Shown here: one piece after another, positions 44,522 to 52,619 of the stretch
Position numbering within the stretch: the stretch's first letter is position 1
Layout: every line of letters starts with the position of its first letter
Source of the DNA: Blastococcus sp. DSM 46786
Lineage (GTDB): Bacteria; Actinomycetota; Actinomycetes; Mycobacteriales; Geodermatophilaceae
Reading direction: 5' to 3'
Assembly (NCBI RefSeq): GCF_900109665.1
Contig: NZ_FOAO01000001.1
Location: forward strand, 317,098-381,097
Length of the DNA: 64,000 nt
Position numbers and translations under genes: made by a program
Notes under the pieces: model-generated
Told to the model about the DNA's origin: nothing
What the model saw: only the letters and a program-made list of their open reading frames with translations
Database searches by the model: none

Positions 44522-45524
44522 GACCGGACGATAACCGGGCGCCGTGCCGGTCGCGCTCCCGGTCGATCACCTCGGCCAGCGCCGCCGGGTCCAGCGCCGG
44601 CCGGCCTCCCGCGTGCGCCACCGTGGAGGCCGCCGCCGCGGCGCCGAGCCACGCTGCCTCCTCCGGACCGCCCCGGCCGTGCAGCGCCGCGACGAGGGCG
44701 GCCACCCAGACGTCCCCGGCACCGGTGGGGTCGACCGGTGGGCCGCCCAGCCGCGGCACGAGCAGCTCGCCGTCGGTCCACGCCGGGTCGACCTCCCCGA
44801 TCCCCGCTGCCGCACCGGGCGCGGGGCCTGCGCGCCACGCCACCAGGTCGCCCTGCTCGCCGACCGCCAGCGCCACCAGCCGGGGGCCCGCCGCGAGCAG
44901 CCGCGCGGCGGCGTCCCGCGCGTCGTCCAGCCCGGACAGCCGCCGGCCCACCAGGAGCTCGGCCTCGGCGGCGTCGGCCCGGACGACGTCCGCGCGCCCG
45001 AGCACCGCGTCCCGGGTCGCCGCGTCCTCCGGTGCCCCGTCGGCCACGACGAGCGCCGTCCGGGGCACCCGCTCCAGCGCCGCGCGCACGGCCGCACCCG
45101 GTTGCTGCAGCTGGAGGCTCAGCACCTGGCAGCCCGCGACCGTCCCGCCGGCGGTGGCCACGTCGGCGGGGGTGAGCAGCGCACCGGGCGGGACGTCCTC
45201 GACCAGCCGCCGCCGGCCGCCGTCCTCGACCAGGTCCAGCAGGAGCGCGGTCGGCGTGCCCGGCCGGGGAACGACGCAGGAGACGTCGATGCCGTCGGCT
45301 GCCGCCTGCGCCAGCACGTCCCGCCCCGCGGCGTCGTCCCCGACGACGCCGACCAGCGCCACCGGGACACCGAGCTGCACGAGAGCGACCGCCTGGTTGG
45401 CCCCCTTCCCGCCGAGCAGCTCCGCACGGCCCGTGGCGGGGGCCGAGCCGCCGGCCTCCGGCACCGCCGGGAGCCGCAGCACCAGGTCGCGGCCGACCTG
45501 CCCCAGCACGACGACCGCTGCCAT
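44514..45524 (-). CDS. PfkB-family carbohydrate kinase, ribokinase-like
   Basis: A 336-residue sugar or nucleoside kinase. It has the N-terminal GGKGANQAVALVQLGV (PfkB signature 1), LVALAVGEQGDLVAW and the C-terminal PVDPTGAGDVWVAALVAAL (signature 2 with catalytic Asp). The G-G-K-G-A-N-Q motif and size point to ribokinase, but other sugars are possible. ATG 45522-45524. It is divergent from moeA (60-base gap) and overlaps the carbonic anhydrase gene. Confidence 0.85.
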   Translation of the reverse strand: MAAVVVLGQVGRDLVLRLPAVPEAGGSAPATGRAELLGGKGANQAVALVQLGVPVALVGVVGDDAAGRDVLAQAAADGIDVSCVVPRPGTPTALLLDLVEDGGRRRLVEDVPPGALLTPADVATAGGTVAGCQVLSLQLQQPGAAVRAALERVPRTALVVADGAPEDAATRDAVLGRADVVRADAAEAELLVGRRLSGLDDARDAAARLLAAGPRLVALAVGEQGDLVAWRAGPAPGAAAGIGEVDPAWTDGELLVPRLGGPPVDPTGAGDVWVAALVAALHGRGGPEEAAWLGAAAAASTVAHAGGRPALDPAALAEVIDRERDRHGARLSSGRG

Positions 45525-45584
45525 GCACGCACCTCCCGCCCACCGCCGCTGTCGGGTGCGCGGCGATGGGCGAGGATGTGCCCC

Positions 45585-46787
45585 GTGCGGACGGTCGAGG
45601 AACACCAGGCAGCGGTGGACGCCCTGCTGCGCGCCCTGCCCGAGGAGACCGTGCCCCTGGCCGAGGCGCACGGCCGGGTGCTTGCGCGCGACGTCGTCGC
45701 CGAGGTGCCGCTGCCCGGCTTCGACAACTCGGCGATGGACGGTTACGCGGGCCGGTGGGCCGAGCTCGCCGGCGCGGACGGTGGCCCGGTGCGGCTGCCG
45801 GTGGCCGAGGACATCCCCGCCGGGCGCACCGACGTCGTCCCGCTGGCGCCGGGCACCGTCCACCGCATCATGACCGGGGCCCCGCTGCCCCCGGGCGCGG
45901 ACGTCGTCGTCCCCGTGGAGCTCACCGACGGCGGCACGGACGTCGTGGAGATCCGCGACCGGCCCGCGGCAGGGAGCCACCTGCGGGGCGCCGGTGAGGA
46001 CATCGCCGCCGGCACCGTCGCGCTCTGCGCCGGCGCCCCGCTCGGCGCCGCCCAGCTGGGCCTGGCCGCGGCGGTGGGCGTCTCGGAGCTCGTCGTGCGG
46101 CGCCGGCCGCGGGTGCTGGTCCTCTCCACCGGCAGCGAGCTGGTCGCGCCGGGGCAGCCACTCTCGCGCGGCCAGATCTACGAGTCGAACTCCGCACTGC
46201 TGGCCGCCGCGGTGGAGGAGGCCGGGGGCGTGCCGCGGCGGCTGCACTTCGTCCCCGACGACGTCGACCAGTTCCTCGCGACCGTGCGCGCCGAGCTGGC
46301 CACGGCGGACCTGCTGATCACCAGCGGCGGCGTCAGCGCCGGCGCCTACGAGGTCGTGAAGGACGCCTTCCGCACGCTCGGCACGGTGGAGTTCGGCAAG
46401 GTCGCGATGCAGCCCGGCGGCCCGCAGGGTGCCGGCACCGTCGACGGCGTCCCCGTGGTCACCCTGCCCGGCAACCCGGTCAGCGCCTTCGTCTCCTTCG
46501 AGGTGTTCGTCCGCCCGGCGCTGCGCCGCGCCCTCGGGCACACCGCACCCGACCGCCTGCGGGCGCCGGCGCGGCTGTCCGGGCCGCTGCGCTCCCCCGC
46601 GGGCCGCCGCCAGTTCCTGCGCGGCCGCTACGACGGCGGCGAGGTCTCCCAGGTCGGCGGGCCCGGCTCGCACCTGGTCGCGCACCTGGCCCGGGCCAAC
46701 TGCCTGGTCGTCGTGCCCGAGGACGTCACCGAACTACCCGCCGGCGCCTCCGTGGACGTCGTGCTGATCGAGGGAGCACTCCAGTGA
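45585..46787 (+). CDS. moeA: Molybdopterin molybdenumtransferase MoeA
   Basis: A 400-residue enzyme that inserts molybdate into adenylylated molybdopterin. PLPGFDNSAMDGYA, IMTGAPLPPGADVVVPVE, VLSTGSELV, ITSGGVSAGAYEVVKD and LPGNPVSAF are all present. GTG 45585 is favoured because GAGGAT lies 7 nt upstream as a possible -10 of a leaderless promoter; ATG 45576 is in frame and would add 3 residues. It begins the moeA-moaC-mogA operon. Confidence 0.93.
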   Translation: MRTVEEHQAAVDALLRALPEETVPLAEAHGRVLARDVVAEVPLPGFDNSAMDGYAGRWAELAGADGGPVRLPVAEDIPAGRTDVVPLAPGTVHRIMTGAPLPPGADVVVPVELTDGGTDVVEIRDRPAAGSHLRGAGEDIAAGTVALCAGAPLGAAQLGLAAAVGVSELVVRRRPRVLVLSTGSELVAPGQPLSRGQIYESNSALLAAAVEEAGGVPRRLHFVPDDVDQFLATVRAELATADLLITSGGVSAGAYEVVKDAFRTLGTVEFGKVAMQPGGPQGAGTVDGVPVVTLPGNPVSAFVSFEVFVRPALRRALGHTAPDRLRAPARLSGPLRSPAGRRQFLRGRYDGGEVSQVGGPGSHLVAHLARANCLVVVPEDVTELPAGASVDVVLIEGALQ

Positions 46788-47257
46788 GCGAGCCGCGTCT
46801 CACCCACGTCGACGAGTCCGGCGCCGCCCGGATGGTCGACGTCTCCGCGAAGACCGTGACCGCCCGCGAGGCCACCGCCGCCGGCCGGGTGCTGGTCAGC
46901 CCGGAGGTCGTGGGCCTGCTGCGCGGCGAGGGGGTGCCCAAGGGCGACGCCGTGGCCGTGGCGCGGATCGCCGGCATCGCCGGGGCCAAGCGGACGCCGG
47001 ACCTCGTGCCGCTGTGCCACCCGATCGCGCTGCACGGGGTCACCGTCGACCTCGAGGTCGCCGACGACGCCGTCGAGATCACCGCGACCGCCCGCACCGC
47101 CGACCGCACCGGGGTGGAGATGGAGGCGCTCACGGCGGTCACCGTGGCCGGGCTGACCATGATCGACATGGTGAAGGCGGTCGACCCGCGGGCGGCCATC
47201 ACCGACGTCCGGTTGCTGCGCAAGTCCGGCGGCAAGAGCGGCGAGTGGAGTCGGTGA
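46784..47257 (+). CDS. moaC: Cyclic pyranopterin monophosphate synthase MoaC
   Basis: A 157-residue enzyme of the first step of molybdenum cofactor synthesis. It has RMVDVSAKTVTAREATAAG, PLCHPIALHGVTVDLE (conserved Cys-His), DRTGVEMEALTAVTVAGLTMIDMVKA with the active-site Asp and Lys. GTG 46784 overlaps the moeA stop (GTGA). The partner MoaA is not in the window. Confidence 0.95.
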   Translation: MSEPRLTHVDESGAARMVDVSAKTVTAREATAAGRVLVSPEVVGLLRGEGVPKGDAVAVARIAGIAGAKRTPDLVPLCHPIALHGVTVDLEVADDAVEITATARTADRTGVEMEALTAVTVAGLTMIDMVKAVDPRAAITDVRLLRKSGGKSGEWSR

Positions 47258-47754
47258 CCGCCCCGCTGCCGCCGGACGCCCGCGCGATGGTGCTCACGGC
47301 CTCCAACCGCGCCTACGCCGGCGTCTACGACGACCGCAGCGGCAAGGCCCTCGCCGCGGGCCTGCGAGAGCTCGGGTTCGACGTGGAGGGGCCGCACGTG
47401 CGACCGGACGACGCGACCGAACTGGAGGCCGTGCTCCGCAACGCGGTCGACGCCGGGTTCGACGTCGTCCTCACCACCGGCGGCACGGGGCTCTCCCCCA
47501 CCGACGTCACCCCCGAGGCCACCCGCGCGGTGCTGGAGCGGGAGGCGCCGGGCATCGCCGAGGCGGTCCGCCGCTACGGGGCCGAGCGCGGGGTGCCGAC
47601 GGCGGTCCTCTCCCGCGGCCTGGCCGGGACGGCGGGGCGCACCCTGATCGTCAACCTGCCCGGCTCGACCGGCGGGGTGAAGGACGGGCTCGCCGTCCTG
47701 GCGCCGCTGCTCCCGCACGTGGTCAGCCAGCTGCGCGGCGGCGACCACAGCTGA
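47254..47754 (+). CDS. mogA: Molybdopterin adenylyltransferase (MogA/MoaB family)
   Basis: A 166-residue MogA/MoaB-type protein that adenylylates molybdopterin before MoeA acts. TASNRAYAGVYDDRSGKALAAGL, VLTTGGTGLSPTDVTPEAT and NLPGSTGGVKDGLAVLAP are the family blocks. GTG 47254 overlaps the moaC stop (GTGA); GTG 47245 would add 3 residues. Confidence 0.9.
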   Translation: MTAPLPPDARAMVLTASNRAYAGVYDDRSGKALAAGLRELGFDVEGPHVRPDDATELEAVLRNAVDAGFDVVLTTGGTGLSPTDVTPEATRAVLEREAPGIAEAVRRYGAERGVPTAVLSRGLAGTAGRTLIVNLPGSTGGVKDGLAVLAPLLPHVVSQLRGGDHS

Positions 47755-47766
47755 CCGCCGCGGGGA

Positions 47767-48780
47767 TCAGCGGCTCCGGTCGCCGGTGGCCCCGGCCGGC
47801 AGCGCGCGCACGTGCCGGACACCGGACGCCCCGGTGACCAGGACCGTTCCGGCGAGGAGGACCAGCCCGGTGACGACGACGGCCCGGTAGCCGGCCACGC
47901 CGCCGTAGGTCAGCTGGCCCGCCAACGACGGGAGCAGCGCGACGCCCAGTGCGGCGACGCCCAGCCGCCCCACCGCCGTCGCCGATGGGCGGGACAGCAC
48001 GGCCGCCCCGGCAGCGACGAGCGCCACCACCCACCAGCCGACCGGCTGGCCCAGCGCCAGCAACCACGCCCCCGGCTCGCGCTCCGGCCTCGAGGCGGCC
48101 CACCCGGCCGTCGCGACGACCGGCCCCAGGAGGGTGACGAGGGCCGGGACGACGACCTGCCACCGGGCCCTCCGGGGCGCCGGCTCGGCGGGCACGAGCA
48201 CGGCCGCGAGCAGCGGCACCGCCCACGTGACCAGCGACAGCACCGCCGGCAGCGTCGTCGGCCCGCCGAGCCGCAGCGACGTGGCGAGCACCAGGCCGAG
48301 GAGGGCTGCGACGGCGAGCGGCCGGGCGGTCGACGCACCGCGGACCAGGCACACCGCCAGGGCCACGAGGAGGACGTCCACGACATGCCCGAGGGCCGCC
48401 TCCGGACGGAGGAGCAGCGGCCCGGGGAGCTGCGGGGCGGGCACACCCGGCACGAGGCCGTGGACCCACGCCGCCATGGCCAGGCCGACCAGGCCCTGCG
48501 TCGCCAGCGCGACGCTGCCCGTCAGTGCGACCAGGCGCACCGTCCGCCCGGCTGCGACGGCGCGGATCGTCGCTCCCGGCGCCCCCAGGTGCAGTCGAAG
48601 CGCCAGCCGCAGGACGTCGAGGCGGTCGGCCGGCGTGGGGCTGCCGAACTCGGCGTACTCCGGATCGTCCCGGGTGGTGGCCGCCAGGTACGTCCCGACC
48701 ATGTCGTCGGCCCACCGGGAGCGGGCGGGCTCCGGGAGGAGGCGCAGCAGCCGCCGGTACCGCTCCTCGAGGGGGCTCAT
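47767..48780 (-). CDS. Polytopic membrane protein paired with a PadR regulator
   Basis: A 337-residue protein. The first 70 residues are soluble and resemble the HAAS/permease-prefix domains found next to PadR genes (MSPLEERYRRLLRLLPEPARSRWADDM). About eight hydrophobic segments follow. Function unknown. ATG 48778-48780 overlaps the padR stop (ATGA), so it is the direct output of that regulator. It is convergent with mogA (12-base gap). Confidence 0.72.
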   Translation of the reverse strand: MSPLEERYRRLLRLLPEPARSRWADDMVGTYLAATTRDDPEYAEFGSPTPADRLDVLRLALRLHLGAPGATIRAVAAGRTVRLVALTGSVALATQGLVGLAMAAWVHGLVPGVPAPQLPGPLLLRPEAALGHVVDVLLVALAVCLVRGASTARPLAVAALLGLVLATSLRLGGPTTLPAVLSLVTWAVPLLAAVLVPAEPAPRRARWQVVVPALVTLLGPVVATAGWAASRPEREPGAWLLALGQPVGWWVVALVAAGAAVLSRPSATAVGRLGVAALGVALLPSLAGQLTYGGVAGYRAVVVTGLVLLAGTVLVTGASGVRHVRALPAGATGDRSR

Positions 48781-49103
48781 GCCGGGCGCACCGCCAGCCG
48801 CCCCCGGACAGCGCGGGCGTTGGCCTCCAGGCGCGCCACCTCGGCCTCCAGCACCTGCCGGCCCGCGCCGGTGAGCCGGTAGTACCGGCGCACCCGCCCG
48901 GCGTGCACCTCCTCGCGCTCCGGCTCGATGGCCCCCTCTGCCACCAGCCGGTCGAGCACCCCGTACAGGGTGCCGACCCGCAGCCTCACCCGGCCGCCGG
49001 AGAGCTCCTCCACCTCGCCGATCACGCCGTAGCCGTGCCGGGGCCGGTCGGCGAGCGCCGCCAGCACGAGGAAGGCGGGCTCGGTGAGCGGCCGTGCGGT
49101 CAC
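48777..49103 (-). CDS. PadR-family transcriptional regulator
   Basis: A 108-residue PadR repressor. It shows LTEPAFLVLAALADRPRHGYGVIGEVEELSGGRVRLRVGTLYGVLDRL, the winged-helix core with the G-T-L-Y-x-x-L-x-R-L signature, and YYRLTGAGRQVL. The C-terminal dimer helix is short (PadR-s2 type). GTG 49101-49103 follows TAGCCT (49110-49115) by 6 nt, so the mRNA is probably leaderless. An inverted repeat just upstream is the likely operator. Confidence 0.92.
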   Translation of the reverse strand: MTARPLTEPAFLVLAALADRPRHGYGVIGEVEELSGGRVRLRVGTLYGVLDRLVAEGAIEPEREEVHAGRVRRYYRLTGAGRQVLEAEVARLEANARAVRGRLAVRPA

Positions 49104-49109
49104 CGCCCC

Positions 49110-49115
49110 AGGCTA
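49110..49115 (-). promoter_or_regulatory. -10 box of padR
   Basis: TAGCCT on the minus strand, 6 nt before GTG; leaderless spacing. Confidence 0.5.
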
Positions 49116-49122
49116 GCGCCTC

Positions 49123-49143
49123 ATGCATCGTCTGGCGATGCAT
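49123..49143. promoter_or_regulatory. Probable PadR operator
   Basis: Perfect inverted repeat ATGCATCG (49123-49130) - TCTGG - CGATGCAT (49136-49143), placed just upstream of the padR -10 box where bound protein would cover the -35 region. It lies in the 69-base gap after fdhD. Confidence 0.65.
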
Positions 49144-49172
49144 CGGCAGGCGGGTGCTGTCGAGCGGTACGC

Positions 49173-50021
49173 CTATGCGGGCAGCTCGATCCGCTCGGTG
49201 CGGGTGTAGACGTTGCAGCCGTCGCCGCGCAGGAAGCCGACCAGGGTGATGCCCACCTCGCGCGCCAGCTCCACCGCCAGGGACGACGGTGCCGAGACCG
49301 CGGCCAGCACCGGGATGCCCGCCATGGCCGCCTTCTGGGTCAGCTCGAAGCTGGCCCGGCCGCTCACCATCAGCACCTGCCCGGCCAGCGGCAGCCGGCC
49401 CTCGCGGACGCCGTCGCCGATCACCTTGTCCACGGCGTTGTGCCGGCCGACGTCCTCCCGCAGGGCGCGCAGCTCCCCGTCGGCGGTGAACAGCCCGGCC
49501 GCGTGCAGCCCGCCGGTCTTGTCGAAGACCTGCTGCGCGGCGCGCAGCCGGTCGGGCAGCGCCAGCAGCACCTCCAGCGGCAGCTCCACCGCGTCGGCGG
49601 CGACGTCGAAGGAGGTCTTGGTGCGGATGGCGTCGATGCTCGCCTTGCCGCACACGCCACAGGAGCTGGAGGTGTAGAAGTTCCGCTCCAGGCCGGTGTC
49701 GGGCACCGGCACGCCGGGCGCGAGGTCGACGTCCACGATGTTGTAGGTGTTGCGGCCGTCGGCGTCCACGGAGTCGCAGTAGCGCAGACCGGCGACGTCG
49801 TCGGCCCCGCGGATCACGCCCTCGGTCGCCAGGAACCCGTGCACCAGGTCGAAGTCGTCGCCGGGCGTGCGCATCGTGATCGCGAGGGCGGTGCCGCCCA
49901 GCCGGATCTCCAGCGGCTCTTCCGCGGCGACCGTGTCGGGCCGGGTGGTGTGCTGCGGACCGCGGATTCGCAGCACCGGGGTGCGGCTGGTGACTCGTCC
50001 CACGCGGGCGACGGTACCCAT
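49173..50021 (-). CDS. fdhD: Formate dehydrogenase sulfurtransferase FdhD
   Basis: A 282-residue protein that carries sulfur from a cysteine desulfurase to the bis-MGD cofactor of formate dehydrogenase. The reactive pair is in SSSCGVCGKASID; AAEEPLEIRLGG, DFDLVHGFLATEGVI, FDKTGGLHAAGLF and REDVGRHNAVDKVIG are the family blocks. ATG 50019-50021. No formate dehydrogenase gene lies in the window. It is divergent from mobA with only 22 bases between. Confidence 0.95.
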   Translation of the reverse strand: MGTVARVGRVTSRTPVLRIRGPQHTTRPDTVAAEEPLEIRLGGTALAITMRTPGDDFDLVHGFLATEGVIRGADDVAGLRYCDSVDADGRNTYNIVDVDLAPGVPVPDTGLERNFYTSSSCGVCGKASIDAIRTKTSFDVAADAVELPLEVLLALPDRLRAAQQVFDKTGGLHAAGLFTADGELRALREDVGRHNAVDKVIGDGVREGRLPLAGQVLMVSGRASFELTQKAAMAGIPVLAAVSAPSSLAVELAREVGITLVGFLRGDGCNVYTRTERIELPA

Positions 50022-50031
50022 GCCGCGCGCC

Positions 50032-50037
50032 TACGGT
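50032..50037 (+). promoter_or_regulatory. -10 box of mobA
   Basis: TACGGT followed by 6 nt and GTG 50044, leaderless spacing. The -35 would lie inside fdhD. Confidence 0.5.
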
Positions 50038-50043
50038 GACGGT

Positions 50044-50634
50044 GTGGACCCGCTGACCCTCTACTCGGCCGTGGTCCTGGCCGGTGGCCGGGCCGAACGG
50101 CTCGGCGGGCAGGCCAAGCCCCAGCTGCGCGTCGGCGGCCGGACGCTGCTCGGCACCGTCCTCGACGCGGTGGCCGATGCCCGGCGGCGGGTCGTGGTCG
50201 GACCCGCGCAGGAGGTCCCCGCCGGCGTCCTCCTGATGCGCGAGACGCCGCCCGGCGGGGGGCCGGTGACTGCGCTGCGCGCCGGTCTGGAGCACGTGGA
50301 CACCGCCACCGTCGTCGTCCTCGCCGCCGACCTCCCGTTCCTCACCGCCGACCTCGTCGGAGCGCTGCGCCGGCGGCTGCGCCGCGACGGGGTGCTGGTG
50401 GTCGACGACACCGGCCGCGACCAGTTCCTGCTCGGCGCCTGGCGCACCGCGGCGCTACGCGCGGCCGTGGCGGACCCGGCCGGCCCCCGGGCGCTGCACC
50501 GGGTGGTGTCCGGGCTCGACGTCGACCGCTGGTCCCCGCCCGTCGAGCCAGGGCGGCCCGCTCCGTGGCTGGACTGCGACACCCCGGAAGAGCTGGCGCG
50601 GGCTCGGGCGGTAGGGGGGATGCCTCCCGGGTAG
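50044..50634 (+). CDS. mobA: Molybdenum cofactor guanylyltransferase MobA-like
   Basis: A 196-residue nucleotidyltransferase. The N-terminal AVVLAGGRAERLGGQAKPQLRVGGRTLL is the L-A-G-G-x-S/A-x-R-x-G-x-x-K signature, VVLAADLPFLTADLV holds the metal-binding Asp, and WLDCDTPEEL is the C-terminal substrate motif. It adds GMP to the molybdenum cofactor to give the MGD form that FdhD then sulfurates. GTG 50044 is set by the -10 box. A related cytidylyltransferase activity cannot be excluded. Confidence 0.88.
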   Translation: MDPLTLYSAVVLAGGRAERLGGQAKPQLRVGGRTLLGTVLDAVADARRRVVVGPAQEVPAGVLLMRETPPGGGPVTALRAGLEHVDTATVVVLAADLPFLTADLVGALRRRLRRDGVLVVDDTGRDQFLLGAWRTAALRAAVADPAGPRALHRVVSGLDVDRWSPPVEPGRPAPWLDCDTPEELARARAVGGMPPG

Positions 50635-50643
50635 GGCCCGGGA

Positions 50644-51309
50644 ATGCGCATCGTCATCGCCGGGGCCCACGGGCAGGTCGCCCGCCGCCTCGGCCGTCTG
50701 CTGTCCAGCCGCGGCGACACCGTCGTCGGCCTCGTCCGCAACCCCGACCACCGGGCCGACCTGGAGGCCGACGGCACCACGCCGGCGGTGATCGACCTCG
50801 AATCCGCCTCGGTCGACGACGTCGCCGAGGTGGTGCGAGGCGCCGACGCCGTCGTCTTCGCCGCGGGCGCCGGCCCGGGCAGCGGGGCCGAGCGGAAGGA
50901 CAGCGTCGACCGGGGCGCCGCGGTGCTGCTCGCCGACGCCGCCGAGCGCGCGGGCGTGCGCCCCTACCTGCTGGTCTCCTCCATGGGCACCGACCTCGTG
51001 GCCGGGAGCGGCACGCCCGAGGGCCTCGACGACGTGTTCGCCGCCTACCTGCGCGCGAAGCTGGCCGCCGAGCAGGACCTCCTCGCGCGTCCGGGGCTGG
51101 CGGTGACCGTGCTGCGACCGGGCGGGCTCACCGACGACGCCGGCACGGGCCAGGTCACCCTCGACCGGCACGTCGAGCGGGGGGAGATCCCGCGCGACGA
51201 CGTCGCCGCCGTCCTGCTGGAGTTCCTGGACCACCCGCGCGACGGTGCGGTCGTCGAGCTGGTCGCGGGCGGGACGCCGATCGCGGAGGCGGTCGCCGCG
51301 GTGCCGTGA
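50644..51309 (+). CDS. NAD(P)-binding atypical SDR (NmrA/YwnB-like)
   Basis: A 221-residue Rossmann protein. It has IVIAGAHGQVARRLGRLLSSRG (dinucleotide-binding G-x-x-G-x-x-x-x-x-L), GLVRNPDHRADLEADG, VFAAGAGPGSG and the YLRAKLAAEQDL helix, which resemble atypical short-chain dehydrogenases (SDR_a5). It lacks a clear YxxxK catalytic pair except Y-L-R-A-K. Function unknown; possibly a nucleotide-sensing or reductase role. It starts 9 nt after mobA and is convergent with truA. Confidence 0.8.
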   Translation: MRIVIAGAHGQVARRLGRLLSSRGDTVVGLVRNPDHRADLEADGTTPAVIDLESASVDDVAEVVRGADAVVFAAGAGPGSGAERKDSVDRGAAVLLADAAERAGVRPYLLVSSMGTDLVAGSGTPEGLDDVFAAYLRAKLAAEQDLLARPGLAVTVLRPGGLTDDAGTGQVTLDRHVERGEIPRDDVAAVLLEFLDHPRDGAVVELVAGGTPIAEAVAAVP

Positions 51310-51340
51310 TCGACCCGGGCGACGCCCGCCGGCCCCGGCG

Positions 51341-52135
51341 TCACCCGTTCCTGCGGGCCCGGGTGACGCCGGTCCGGGCGGCGAGCCCGGCGTCCGGCGG
51401 GTAGTCGACATCGATCAACGTCAGCCCGTGGGCGGGGGCGACCGGCACCTCGCTGGCGCGGCCGGTGCGCTGCAGCAGGCCGGCCGGCCAGTCCAACGGG
51501 CGCCGCCCCTCGCCGACCGCGATCAACCCGCCCACGAGGCTGCGCACCATGGAGTGGCAGAAGGCGTCGGCCGAGGCGTCGATGCGGACCACCTCGACGC
51601 CGGCGTCCTCCGCCACGCGCGAGACGCTCAGCCGCAGCAGCGTGCGGATGGTGGTCGCCCCCTCCCGCCGCTTGCAGAACGCCGCGAAGTCGTGCTCGCC
51701 GAGGAGCAGCCCGGCGGCGAGGTCCATGGCGGCGGCGTCGAGCCGGCGGGGCCAGGCCACCGTGTCGGTGCGGCGCAGCGGCGGCGATCCGGCCGGGTCG
51801 TCGGTCAGCCGGTAGGCGTAGTGGCGGGCCAGGGCACCGAAGCGCGCGTCGAAGTCCGGGTGCGCCTCGGTGACCGAGCGGACCACGACGTCCGGCGGCA
51901 GCACGCCCCGCAGCCGGCGGACCAGCTTCGCGTGCTGCTCGGTCCACACCCCCTGCGGCACGTCGCAGTGCACGACCTGGCCGGTGGCGTGCACGCCCGC
52001 ATCGGTGCGGCCGGCCACCGTGAGGTCGACGTTCCGGCGCAGCACCGTCGCGAGACCGCGCTCCAACTCTTCCTGCACGGTCCGCACCGCCGGCTGGCGG
52101 GCCCAGCCGTGGAAGCCGGTGCCGTCGTACTGCAC
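51341..52135 (-). CDS. truA: tRNA pseudouridine synthase A
   Basis: A 264-residue enzyme modifying uridines 38-40 of tRNA. The catalytic Asp is in AGRTDAGVHATGQVVH; FHGWARQPAVRTVQEELE and DASADAFCHSMVRSLVGGLI are conserved. The only canonical in-frame start is GTG 52133-52135, which begins at VQYDGTGFHGW and loses the first half of strand 1 (the family usually has VRLRLxxxYDG; the DNA upstream does encode VRLRLA in frame). A CTG at 52139-52141 or another non-standard start may be used. Confidence 0.88.
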   Translation of the reverse strand: MQYDGTGFHGWARQPAVRTVQEELERGLATVLRRNVDLTVAGRTDAGVHATGQVVHCDVPQGVWTEQHAKLVRRLRGVLPPDVVVRSVTEAHPDFDARFGALARHYAYRLTDDPAGSPPLRRTDTVAWPRRLDAAAMDLAAGLLLGEHDFAAFCKRREGATTIRTLLRLSVSRVAEDAGVEVVRIDASADAFCHSMVRSLVGGLIAVGEGRRPLDWPAGLLQRTGRASEVPVAPAHGLTLIDVDYPPDAGLAARTGVTRARRNG

Positions 52136-52149
52136 GGCCAGCCGGAGAC

Positions 52150-52187
52150 GGACGAGCCCGCCACCGGGGTCGGTGGCGGGCTCGTCC
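52150..52187 (-). terminator. 16-bp hairpin just upstream of truA
   Basis: GGACGAGCCCGCCACC-type stem: arms 52150-52165 and 52172-52187, perfect complement, loop GGGGTC (plus strand). It lies between the acidic ORF stop and the truA start and even overlaps the codons that would extend TruA. Confidence 0.65.
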
Positions 52188-52229
52188 TGCGGCTGATGCG
52201 TGATCAGCGGCCGGTCGCGTTCTCGAGTG

Positions 52230-52619
52230 TCATTGCGGGTCGGGCGCGGCGTCGCCGCCCTGGTACTGCTCGCTGGCCGTCGCCGCGTCGCCGAGCTCGG
52301 CGGCCTCGACCTCCGCCGCAGCGGCGCGGGCCACCTCCGGCGAGAGCGCGGGGTCCTCCACGACGGCGGCGTTCTCGCGCTGCGGCTGCGGCGTCACGTC
52401 GCCGTCGTCGTGGCGCTCGTCGTCGGGGTTGTAGAGGTCGGTGACGACCTCCTGGGCCTCGTCGCTCACGCTCGGGTGGGCGGGCGACGACTCGGTGACG
52501 GCCGGCGAGGTGTCGCCGCCGGGACCGGTGGTCTCACCCTCGAACGTGGCCCCCTGGTCGCCGCCACCGGCGGAGACGCCGGCCGCGCCCGCACCCGGGA
52601 CGTCCTGGGGCTCGCTCAT
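52230..52619 (-). CDS. Acidic low-complexity protein between rplQ and truA
   Basis: A 129-residue protein rich in Glu, Asp, Ala, Gly, Ser and Pro with no hydrophobic core; probably disordered. A possible helix lies at [15 protein letters not shown] and [17 protein letters not shown]. No family recognised. ATG 52617-52619 overlaps the rplQ stop (ATGA), so it is cotranslated with L17, whose own tail has a like composition. A frame-shifted or duplicated L17 tail is a possible origin. Codon use is like that of its neighbours. Confidence 0.65.
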   Translation of the reverse strand: MSEPQDVPGAGAAGVSAGGGDQGATFEGETTGPGGDTSPAVTESSPAHPSVSDEAQEVVTDLYNPDDERHDDGDVTPQPQRENAAVVEDPALSPEVARAAAAEVEAAELGDAATASEQYQGGDAAPDPQ

